From Clostridiales bacterium UBA4653 (GTDB lineage Bacteria > Bacillota > Clostridia > Oscillospirales > CAG-272), in the NCBI GenBank assembly GCA_002405565.1, contig DHMB01000105.1:1-8764 (forward strand): 8,764 nucleotides of DNA. Reading direction: 5' to 3'. Position numbers and translations under genes: made by a program. Position 1 is the first letter of the stretch; the number at the start of each line of letters is the position of its first letter. Below the pieces are notes generated by a model that did no database searches, had not been told where the DNA came from, and was given only the letters and a program-made list of their open reading frames with translations. This document shows, one piece after another, positions 1 through 5,202 of the stretch.

Positions 1-80
1 AAAGAAGGCAAAAGAAGCTTTGGCTATTGGTTTGAGCAAATTTTATATTCTCATCAAATGAGCGGCTTTCCGCTCCTTTT
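1..80. repeat. Dispersed repeat, copy A (truncated by the window edge)
   Basis: Positions 1-54 align without gaps to 204-257 with 5 mismatches by eye, and both copies run on into the same GAGCGG-CTTT-CCGCTC hairpin. The shared core includes TTTGAGCAAATTTTATATTC. The copy begins inside the element: the palindromic left part seen in the second copy (181-210) would lie to the left of base 1. No coding sequence is recognisable here. Function is unknown; the unit looks like a mobile or duplicated intergenic element carrying its own terminator hairpin. Confidence 0.8.
60..80. terminator. Rho-independent terminator-like hairpin
   Basis: The stem GAGCGG (60-65) pairs with CCGCTC (70-75) around a CTTT loop and is followed by C and four T (77-80). 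It would serve rightward transcription entering from left of the window; on the minus strand the T-run is broken, so termination there would be weaker. The same hairpin recurs in a stronger form at 264-281. Confidence 0.6.
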
Positions 81-94
81 GTGTTGTTAAATAA

Positions 95-121
95 GCAGGC
101 AAAAGAAACTTCAATAAATTT
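95..121. repeat. Degenerate short copy of the dispersed repeat core
   Basis: GCAGGCAAAAGAAACTTC (95-112) matches the repeat segment at 207-224 at 15 of 18 positions and is followed by a similar AT-rich stretch. It lies between the two fuller copies and lacks the terminator hairpin, so it is read as a decayed third copy. The similarity is short and could partly be chance in AT-rich DNA. Confidence 0.4.
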
Positions 122-140
122 GTTCGATAAAACCTTATAA

Positions 141-181
141 AAAGCAAACAGAGGTGATTTTTTCACCTCTGTTTTTGCTTT
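141..181. terminator. Bidirectional Rho-independent terminator
   Basis: CAGAGGTGA (149-157) pairs perfectly with TCACCTCTG (163-171) around a TTTTT loop. The flanks AAAGCAAA (141-148) and TTTTTGCTTT (172-181) can extend the pairing with a small bulge. There is a T-run after the stem on the plus strand and a weaker T-rich tail (TTTGCTTT) on the minus strand. No gene ends within 140 bases on the left, so it most likely serves a gene located left of the window. Confidence 0.8.
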
Positions 182-286
182 GACCGTACTTTTTTCGAGA
201 AGAAAAGTAGGCAAAAAAAGCTTCGGTTATTGATTTGAGCAAATTTTATATTCTCATAAAAAAGGAGCGGCTTTCCGCTCCTTTTT
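181..286. repeat. Dispersed repeat, copy B (most complete copy)
   Basis: The copy begins TGACCGTACTTTT, an exact 13-base match to 8742-8754 at the right end of the window. Its first 30 bases form an imperfect palindrome: TACTTTT (187-193) pairs with AAAAGTA (203-209). It continues through the 54-base block shared with 1-54 and ends in the GGAGCGG hairpin. Taken together the element appears to be palindrome, AT-rich spacer, terminator, about 106 bp long. It holds no credible open reading frame. Confidence 0.75.
258..286. terminator. Bidirectional terminator hairpin inside repeat copy B
   Basis: GGAGCGG (264-270) pairs with CCGCTCC (275-281) around CTTT, with AAAAAA before it (258-263) and TTTTT after it (282-286). 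It therefore has the form of an intrinsic terminator on both strands. Confidence 0.75.
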
Positions 287-377
287 ACTCTCTCATTTTG
301 TGAGATTTGCAGGCGTGTGAAGCACCATTGCAGGTCTCGCCGAGAAGAGGATGCGAGAAACCGAAACATGATGGAAA
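287..377. other. Gene-free stretch with an imperfect stem-loop
   Basis: No credible gene. A stem-loop TCTCGC (335-340) / GCGAGA (353-358), with flanking GG/CC that can add pairs around a bulge, encloses a 12-nt loop. A smaller hairpin TCTCA (291-295) / TGAGA (301-305) lies beside repeat copy B. The only open frames cover the hairpin elements and their translations resemble no protein family. The stretch may belong to the same composite intergenic element as its neighbours, but one copy alone does not show that. Confidence 0.4.
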
Positions 378-379
378 AA

Positions 380-435
380 TTGCTCCTTCAGTCACGACTT
401 CGTCGCGCCAGCTCCCTCTATGAGGGAGCCTTAAA
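380..435. repeat. Nested-hairpin intergenic element of the GCTCCCTC/GAGGGAGC type
   Basis: GCTCCCTC (411-418) pairs perfectly with GAGGGAGC (422-429) around TAT. Just left of it, CGAC (395-398) pairs with GTCG (402-405), and GCTCCTTCAGTC (382-393) resembles the GAGGGAGC arm and could pair with it in an alternative fold. From general knowledge, elements of the form CTCCCTCAGTC-hairpin-GCTCCCTC-GAGGGAGCC occur in many copies in gut Clostridia. Only one copy is in this window, so its repeat status is recalled knowledge and is not shown here. There is no T-run, so it is not a standard terminator. Confidence 0.55.
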
Positions 436-556
436 GACAAATAAAAATTTCTTGCTTTCTCCCGTCCCCGCAGGCACAAAAGCCCCGCACAAAGCATAAT
501 AACTCCGCGCCGCAGGCGCACCTTTTCTCTTCACTTTTTCTCTTCTCTCTTAACTC
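436..556. other. Gene-free stretch with GC hairpin and pyrimidine tract
   Basis: No gene. It contains GCGCC (507-511) / GGCGC (515-519) around GCA, immediately followed by a 31-base tract (521-551) of C and T with a single A at 533. On the minus strand this is a purine tract lying beyond the terminator of the leftward operon. A GC hairpin plus CT-rich tail resembles other dispersed intergenic elements of Clostridia, but there is only one copy here. Confidence 0.4.
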
Positions 557-583
557 AAAAAGCCACCCCCAAGGGTGGCTTTT
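557..583 (-). terminator. Rho-independent terminator of the leftward gene cluster
   Basis: AGCCACCC (561-568) pairs with GGGTGGCT (573-580) around a 4-nt loop. On the minus strand the stem is followed by TTTT and on the plus strand by TTTGTTTT, so it can act both ways. It starts 3 bases past the stop codon of the parvulin-like lipoprotein gene and is the natural 3' end of the leftward transcript. Confidence 0.85.
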
Positions 584-586
584 GTT

Positions 587-1732
587 TTATGCTCCGTATG
601 AGAATTCCTTTATCTCAACGTGATAAGCTTCATACGTTTCATCGCTGAAATCTTCCATGAGCTTGCCGCTGTCGACAAGATCATTTATATAATCGTTTCT
701 GAGGATGTCTCTGATCTCGTTAAGAGAGGGGTAATATGTTTCCTCTCTGAAATTGTCCAGGCGGAGAACCATCCAGCCGAGAGGAGAAATTATCGGCTCG
801 GAATATACCGTGCCCGTCTCCATGTGCTCCATTGCATAGCTCTGTACATTCGCCATACAATCTGCAAGGTACTGAAGATATTTTCCGTATGCTTCGGAAT
901 CCTTATCGGCTTTGGGGTCGCGATCGGCATATTTTTCGTCAAGCTCTTTCATAGTCTCTTCAAGGTTATCGACCTTGCGGAGCTCTTCAAAGGTTATAAC
1001 GCCCTTTCCCGACCAGCTTGCGCCCTGAGAATAACCGTTTTCTTCATTATATACGCTGAGGATTTCTTCTTTTATCTTGTCAAAATCCTCGCCGGCGATG
1101 ATACGGTCGATATATTTCTGCGCGGCAGATTTATTTTCCGCCCATTCGTTTTCATCCGAAAGATCCTTGACCTCAACAAACACCGACGTGTAGGTATATC
1201 CTGCGGCGATTATATAATCTTTGATGTTGTTTACATAGAATTCCGTAAGCTCTGCGTCCGTAATTTCCATTTTGTTGACAATGTCCTTTGCGATCAGTTC
1301 TTCAACAACGGCATTTCTTGCAAACATCATCCAGAATTTCTTTTTAACACCGTAGTCCTTCGTCGCTTTTTTGAAGCCGCCCTCATAATGCTCATCAAAC
1401 GCCTTCACGTTGTAATCATACATTTCCTTAACGGCTTCATCCGTGACCTCGAGCCCGCGCTTTTCAGCCTCAAGCTCTCTTAAGCGCATGGCAACTATCG
1501 ATCTTACCGTAATCCTGCCGAGCTCGCTTGAAGTCATCAAGCCCTGAAGAATATATGCGCTGTAATAACGCGTAAAGTATTTTGTCCACTGCTCGACATC
1601 ATCGTCCGTTGAGAGGACTTCGCCGCCGTCATATGTGGCAAGAACCACGCCGCTTCCTTTACATCCGCAGAAAATGACAGCTATCATGCTGACGGCAAGG
1701 ACAAAGCATATCAGCTTTATTATCTTTTTCAT
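587..1732 (-). CDS. PrsA/SurA-like parvulin-type lipoprotein (foldase)
   Basis: A 381-residue predicted lipoprotein. Residues 1-24 form a signal peptide: positive MKKIIK, a hydrophobic core to about residue 21, and the likely lipidated cysteine C24 preceded by F-C-G, an imperfect lipobox. Residues about 35-150 are helical and resemble SurA/PrsA N-terminal chaperone domains. Residues about 168-320 resemble a parvulin (PpiC/Rotamase_2) domain, with the usual ending of a GTVYSEPI turn, a PLGW segment and MVLRLDNF. The usual histidine of the first parvulin strand (consensus xxHILV) is not visible at YTSVFVEV, and an acidic insertion spans about 247-275, so chaperone activity is better supported than isomerase activity. 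The start is the second in-frame ATG, giving AAGGTG 5 nt upstream; an upstream ATG at 1765 lies in a hairpin loop. It is last in the operon, 63 nt after the zinc-ribbon gene. It likely acts outside the membrane on exported proteins. Confidence 0.8.
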   Translation of the reverse strand: MKKIIKLICFVLAVSMIAVIFCGCKGSGVVLATYDGGEVLSTDDDVEQWTKYFTRYYSAYILQGLMTSSELGRITVRSIVAMRLRELEAEKRGLEVTDEAVKEMYDYNVKAFDEHYEGGFKKATKDYGVKKKFWMMFARNAVVEELIAKDIVNKMEITDAELTEFYVNNIKDYIIAAGYTYTSVFVEVKDLSDENEWAENKSAAQKYIDRIIAGEDFDKIKEEILSVYNEENGYSQGASWSGKGVITFEELRKVDNLEETMKELDEKYADRDPKADKDSEAYGKYLQYLADCMANVQSYAMEHMETGTVYSEPIISPLGWMVLRLDNFREETYYPSLNEIRDILRNDYINDLVDSGKLMEDFSDETYEAYHVEIKEFSYGA

Positions 1733-1751
1733 AACTTCACCTTTTTTGACA

Positions 1752-1776
1752 GAAGCCGCCCTCATCGGACGGCTTC
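1752..1776 (-). other. Intercistronic stem-loop
   Basis: GAAGCCG (1752-1758) pairs with CGGCTTC (1770-1776); CC and GG can extend the stem with a one-base bulge. It lies between the zinc-ribbon gene and the foldase gene, just ahead of the foldase ribosome binding site. No T-run follows on either strand, so it is not a standard terminator. It may mark mRNA processing or stability; that role is inference. Confidence 0.5.
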
Positions 1777-1795
1777 CGCTGATGTTTGATTTTAA

Positions 1796-2275
1796 TTATT
1801 CCGCGTCCTCTGCGTCAAGAGAAAATTCTTTCTTGCAGTTCGGGCATACGAGATGATCGGGATCGTCGTCCTCTTCAAGCTCAAGGCATACGCCGCAGTG
1901 CGGGCATGTGACTATGCAACCGTCGCAACAGTCGCAGTCATCTTCGTCGTCTTCACAACCGCAGCCGCAACCGCAGTCGTCATCTTCATATTCGTCGTCA
2001 CAGCAGTCGCAATCGTCGTCGCAATCACAGTCGTCATCGCAGCAGCAATCGCCGTCGCCGTAAACCTCGTCTTCGAGGACTTCAAGATCCTCGTCGATTT
2101 CCTCAACATACTGCTTGAGGTTTTCGCAATCGTCCTTAACGCCGTCGAGCTTGTCTGCAACGTCGGAAAGGATTGCGAGCATTTCGGAAATTATCTTTCC
2201 TGTTTTTTCTTCTTTGTCAACACCGAGTCCTTCGGCAAGACCTTTTACATATGCAACCTTTTCGCTGATTGTCAT
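1796..2275 (-). CDS. CD1247-type N-terminal domain protein with Cys/Asp-rich segment and zinc ribbon
   Basis: A 159-residue protein in three parts. Residues 1-72 (MTISEKVAYVKGLAEGLGVD onward) match the N-terminal domain known from clostridial CD1247-like proteins and are predicted helical or coiled coil. Residues 73-120 are almost wholly Asp, Glu, Cys and Gly, with 16 cysteines. Residues 121-159 hold a zinc ribbon, C124-x2-C127 and C144-x2-C147, with an acidic tail. Relatives that I recall have an acidic linker, but the cysteine density here is unusual. No signal peptide or membrane segment is seen, so it is cytoplasmic. The family's function is not established; the layout suggests a metal-binding regulator or adaptor. 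The start was chosen because AAGGTGA lies 5 nt upstream and homology begins there; the frame stays open further upstream only by running into efp. The efp stop lies 40 nt upstream, so it is probably cotranscribed. Confidence 0.82.
   Translation of the reverse strand: MTISEKVAYVKGLAEGLGVDKEEKTGKIISEMLAILSDVADKLDGVKDDCENLKQYVEEIDEDLEVLEDEVYGDGDCCCDDDCDCDDDCDCCDDEYEDDDCGCGCGCEDDEDDCDCCDGCIVTCPHCGVCLELEEDDDPDHLVCPNCKKEFSLDAEDAE
1920..2060. repeat. Low-complexity GAC/TGC repeat tract within the zinc-ribbon gene
   Basis: The plus strand shows many imperfect copies of CGTCGT, CAGTCG and CAATCG, which encode the Asp/Cys-rich segment on the minus strand. The near-triplet periodicity suggests growth by slippage or unequal exchange. 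It also keeps two other frames open and so produces spurious long frames on the plus strand. Confidence 0.7.
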
Positions 2276-2315
2276 AATATTCACCTTGCGCTTTCGCGCC
2301 CTTTCAGTTTTTAAT

Positions 2316-2873
2316 TTACGCTCTTTCGATGTATTCGCCTGTTCTTGTGTCGATACGGAGTCTTGTTCCGTTGTCGATGAAGAGCGGGACTTTGATAACC
2401 GCGCCTGTTTCAAGAGTTGCGGGCTTGGAAGCGCCTGTTGCCGTGTTGCCTCTTACGCCGGGCTCTGTTGCAACAACTTCAAGCTCAACGAACATCGGGG
2501 GTTCAACGCTGAATACGCTGCCCTTATAAGAAAGCACCTTGCACATCATTTCTTCCTTGACAAACTTGAAGCTGTCGGGAAGCATGTCCTTGGAAACGGG
2601 GATTGTTTCGAATGTTTCCATGTCCATGAAATAATAAAGGTCGCCGTCGTTATAGCTGTACTGCATGTCGCGTCTGTCAATGACAGCGGGCGGGAATTTA
2701 TCCGTGGGGTTGAAAGTGGTTTCCGTAACGGCGCCTGTGATGACGTTTCTGAGCTTCGTACGAACGAAAGCCGCGCCCTTTCCGGGTTTAACGTGCTGGA
2801 ATTCGATAACCTGAAGAACCTGACCGTCCATCTCAAAGGTTACGCCGTTTTTGAAATCGCCTGCTATTACCAT
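2316..2873 (-). CDS. efp: Elongation factor P
   Basis: A 185-residue protein, the normal full length for bacterial EF-P. EF-P binds ribosomes stalled on consecutive prolines, between the P and E sites, and promotes peptide bond formation. The KOW-like N domain carries the loop HVKPGKGAAF with K32 at its tip. This is the position modified in Bacillus subtilis (Lys32); the Lys form argues against the arginine-rhamnosylated subtype. Two OB-fold domains follow. The C-terminal family signature K-P-A-x4-G-x4-V-P is present from about K140, and the protein ends GEYIERA. The start MVIAGDF has GGAGG 9 nt upstream. No modification gene (epmA/epmB, ymfI) is visible in the window. It lies downstream of an M24 peptidase gene, the same order as yqhT-efp in B. 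subtilis, and has its own promoter at 2918-2946. Confidence 0.97.
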   Translation of the reverse strand: MVIAGDFKNGVTFEMDGQVLQVIEFQHVKPGKGAAFVRTKLRNVITGAVTETTFNPTDKFPPAVIDRRDMQYSYNDGDLYYFMDMETFETIPVSKDMLPDSFKFVKEEMMCKVLSYKGSVFSVEPPMFVELEVVATEPGVRGNTATGASKPATLETGAVIKVPLFIDNGTRLRIDTRTGEYIERA

Positions 2874-2917
2874 AAAAAATATCCTCCAAAGTATTACTGG
2901 TTTTAATTTCACTCAAT

Positions 2918-2946
2918 ATTCTACCTTATTTTTATGAAAATATCAA
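2918..2946 (-). promoter_or_regulatory. Sigma-A type promoter for efp and downstream genes
   Basis: On the minus strand TTGATA (2941-2946) is separated by exactly 17 nt from TAGAAT (2918-2923). The predicted transcript would start near 2911, leaving a leader of about 38 nt before the efp ATG at 2873, with GGAGG inside it. It lies in the 102-nt gap after the peptidase gene, so it gives efp, the CD1247-type gene and the foldase gene a supply independent of the rhamnosidase promoter. Confidence 0.75.
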
Positions 2947-2975
2947 GTACTTTTTATCAATAAATTGCCCCAAAA

Positions 2976-4028
2976 TCAGATTTCCAGCAAGTCTTTTCTG
3001 CTTTTTGTTATGTCGACGCCGCCTTCGGCGGTAACAACCATCATATCTTCAATGCGGCAGCCGTATTTTCCTTTGAGATAAATGCCGGGCTCGACGGTGA
3101 AAACGTGACCCTGTGTAAGCGGGGTGAGACCGCCGACGGATACTCTCGGATTTTCATGAATATAAACGCCGACGCCGTGACCGAGACCGTGCCCGAAGCA
3201 CCCTTCATAGCCCGCTCCGTTTATAATATCTCTTGCGATCTTATCGAGATCCTTTCCGAGCATACCGGGCTTAAAGGAATTTATCGCCGTTGTCTGCGCG
3301 AGCAGGACTGTATTATAAAGACGCTTCATATCCTCGTCCGCCTTGCCGATTACGACGGTTCTCGTCATATCCGAGCAATAACCCTGATAGACGCAGCCGA
3401 AGTCCATTGTAAGAAAGCCCTTTTCAAGCGTTACGTTTCTCGGAACGCCGTGCGGACGGGAGGAATTCGTTCCCGAAACGGCGATTGTTTCAAAGCTGGG
3501 GCAGATCGCGCCGCGCTTTTTCATCTGATATTCTATCTCCGCGGCAACCTCGATTTCCGTCATATCGTAGCGGAGGAGGGAAACGACAGCCGTGAACGCC
3601 TCGTCCGTTATGTGCTGAGCCGCCTTGATCTTCTCGATCTCGTCCTCATCCTTGTGCTCCGCAAGCGCGCGGACAGTTGCGCCGACGGGCATGAATTCAA
3701 CCGAAGAAAGCTGTTTTTTAACGCCTTCAAGCTCGGAGACTGTCATAAGGTCGTCCTCAAAGCCTACGGTCTTTATGCCCTCTTTTGCGATTATCTCCCG
3801 CATTTCCTCAAAGCGCTTGCCCGTTGAAATGAGGAAGCCCTTCGTTTCGCTCTCCGCAGCTTCGATATAGCGGAAGTCCGTGAAGAGATGAGCTCCCGCT
3901 CTCGTGACGAATATCGCGCCGTCCGAGAAGGCAAAGCCCGAAAGATAAAGGCAGGTTTTTTCGTTTGTTGTGATGAATGCGTCAACGCCTGCCGGCAAAG
4001 CCGCTATAAGTTTTTCCGTTCTGTTCAT
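2976..4028 (-). CDS. M24 family aminopeptidase P / prolidase-like metallopeptidase
   Basis: A 350-residue cytoplasmic enzyme that probably removes N-terminal residues preceding proline or splits Xaa-Pro dipeptides. Residues 1-125 form the creatinase-like N domain and 130-350 the pita-bread catalytic domain. All five dinuclear metal ligands are visible: D209 (MDFG), D220 (SDMTRT), H284 (GHGLGHGVG), E313 (VEPG) and E327 (RIED). These positions coincide with those known for Pyrococcus furiosus prolidase (348 residues). The length fits the short PapA/YqhT/PepQ group and lacks the longer N domain of E. coli PepP, so aminopeptidase and dipeptidase cannot be told apart here. The start ATG has AGAGG 9 nt upstream; an upstream in-frame ATG lies inside the preceding gene. 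It sits 28 nt after the phosphoesterase gene and just upstream of efp, a conserved order in Bacillota. Confidence 0.93.
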   Translation of the reverse strand: MNRTEKLIAALPAGVDAFITTNEKTCLYLSGFAFSDGAIFVTRAGAHLFTDFRYIEAAESETKGFLISTGKRFEEMREIIAKEGIKTVGFEDDLMTVSELEGVKKQLSSVEFMPVGATVRALAEHKDEDEIEKIKAAQHITDEAFTAVVSLLRYDMTEIEVAAEIEYQMKKRGAICPSFETIAVSGTNSSRPHGVPRNVTLEKGFLTMDFGCVYQGYCSDMTRTVVIGKADEDMKRLYNTVLLAQTTAINSFKPGMLGKDLDKIARDIINGAGYEGCFGHGLGHGVGVYIHENPRVSVGGLTPLTQGHVFTVEPGIYLKGKYGCRIEDMMVVTAEGGVDITKSRKDLLEI

Positions 4029-4056
4029 TTTATATATCCTCTTTTCTAAATAAATT

Positions 4057-5190
4057 TCAGAAATCGACAACGTCCGAGCCCGAAAGCGCGGCAAGTCCGT
4101 ATTTCAGCGCCATTGACGCCGCCTTGCGCTCCTCGGGATCGTCGCTCTCCAGCTTCGGAAGAAGCTCTCTGTAAAACGCGCCCTTTATCGAAAGGTCGTC
4201 GCGGAGAATGTCCGCGGAGAGAACGGGAGACGTTTCGTCACGCAGTTCAAGATAGAAAACGCCGATGTCGCCATCCGTTATTCTGTCCGTTTTAAGGTCT
4301 GCCAGAGGGGAGACCGCGCCCGTCAGGGTTACGCGCAGAAGCGTGTCCGCGCCGACGCTTTTCTTTGTCATTGCGGTTTTTATCGCCGAGATTACCTCGC
4401 TCCGCGACCCCGCCCCCGTTACGTCAACCGTAAGCTTTTCATATTTTCTGCGGCAGAAGCGCTTATAGATAAAGTCCGTTTTGAGAATTCCTCCGCTCTG
4501 ACGTTCAAACGTGCAGATGATTGCGCCCTTTGTCCCGCATTCGTCAAACGAACGCCCCTCGGGACAGCCGCAATACGCATAATATGTGTTTCCCGCGCGC
4601 TTTGCCTCGGTGCCCGCGTGGATATGACCGAGAGCGGCATAATCGCAGTTGCTGCGGGCAATGTCGTCCGTTGTAATCGGGCAGGAGCGGGAATTTTTCG
4701 TCAGCATATCGCCGTGACAGGCGAGAATGTTTATCCTTTCGGGGTTTACCTTTACGTAATGCTCAATCGGGCATTTTTCCATCTCTGGCGACGTAAACGC
4801 CCATCCGTAAACATCGACTCCTATATCGGGAAACTCGAACCTTGAAAGCTCCTCCGAGCCGAAAATATAAACGTTCGGCGGAAAGACCGCCTTTTTATAA
4901 GGACTTTTCGGGTCGGCGCAGTCATGATTTCCCGGCGCAATGACGAATTTGCACGCGGGAGCCGATTCAAACTGAGCGTTTATATGTTCGAGCGTTTCCT
5001 TTGTCACAAAGCCGTGATCGAAAAAGTCGCCGGAGATGATGACCATATCGACCTTCTCCGTCTTTGCATAAAAAACTATGGAAGAGAACACGCCCCGAAG
5101 CTCGCTTTTTCTCGCCTGCGCCTTTCTGACGTCATAAAGCGAGAAGGGAGCGTCCAGATGAAGGTCGCCCGTGTGAAGTATTTTTACCAT
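4057..5190 (-). CDS. SbcD/YhaO-like calcineurin-type metallophosphoesterase
   Basis: A 377-residue cytoplasmic protein of the DNA-repair exonuclease (Mre11/SbcD/YhaO) group. Metallophosphoesterase motifs appear in order: D9-x-H11 (GDLHLD), G54-D55-x2-D58 (SGDFFDHG), G87-N88-H89-D90 (PGNHD), H159 (ACHGD) and G188-H189-x-H191 (GHIH). The catalytic part covers about residues 1-230; residues 240-377 form a separate C-terminal region that resembles no family I can name. The likely reaction is Mn-dependent phosphodiester cleavage of DNA ends, but the partner ATPase (SbcC/Rad50 or YhaN) is not adjacent on either side, so the substrate is unproven. Start choice: the ATG at 5202 abuts the rhamnosidase stop codon, whereas the ATG at 5190 has GGAGG 5 nt upstream, is followed by VKILHTGDLHLD, and is preferred. 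It is probably cotranscribed with the rhamnosidase upstream. Confidence 0.87.
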   Translation of the reverse strand: MVKILHTGDLHLDAPFSLYDVRKAQARKSELRGVFSSIVFYAKTEKVDMVIISGDFFDHGFVTKETLEHINAQFESAPACKFVIAPGNHDCADPKSPYKKAVFPPNVYIFGSEELSRFEFPDIGVDVYGWAFTSPEMEKCPIEHYVKVNPERINILACHGDMLTKNSRSCPITTDDIARSNCDYAALGHIHAGTEAKRAGNTYYAYCGCPEGRSFDECGTKGAIICTFERQSGGILKTDFIYKRFCRRKYEKLTVDVTGAGSRSEVISAIKTAMTKKSVGADTLLRVTLTGAVSPLADLKTDRITDGDIGVFYLELRDETSPVLSADILRDDLSIKGAFYRELLPKLESDDPEERKAASMALKYGLAALSGSDVVDF

Positions 5191-5202
5191 TCCGCCCTCC
5201 AT

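Noticed and set aside
1..286. Repeats considered as a CRISPR array
   Set aside because: Only two full copies about 203 bp apart, with differences between them and a terminator hairpin inside each. There is no regular spacer pattern and no cas gene.
285..521. Minus-strand 78-codon frame in the gene-free region
   Set aside because: It translates the hairpin elements, has no ribosome binding site and no recognisable domain.
620..1483. Plus-strand frame of 287 codons opposite the foldase gene
   Set aside because: Antisense shadow of a gene with a clear signal peptide, ribosome binding site and terminator.
1920..2060. Assembly or frameshift artefact in the low-complexity tract
   Set aside because: The reading frame remains open through the tract and ends in a proper zinc ribbon and stop codon, so the sequence is coherent as it stands.
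1853..2314. Plus-strand frame encoding an almost wholly Val/Ala/Ile hydrophobic protein
   Set aside because: It is the antisense reading of the Asp/Cys repeat tract (GAC/TGC read as GTC/GCA) and extends into efp. It looks like a membrane protein only because of that repeat.
3105..3827. Plus-strand frame of 240 codons opposite the M24 peptidase gene
   Set aside because: Antisense shadow; the minus-strand protein has all five metal ligands.
4065..4094. Upstream ATG for the M24 peptidase inside the phosphoesterase gene
   Set aside because: It would add 22 residues without homology. The ATG at 4028 has its own ribosome binding site and gives a protein whose metal ligands fall at the known prolidase positions.
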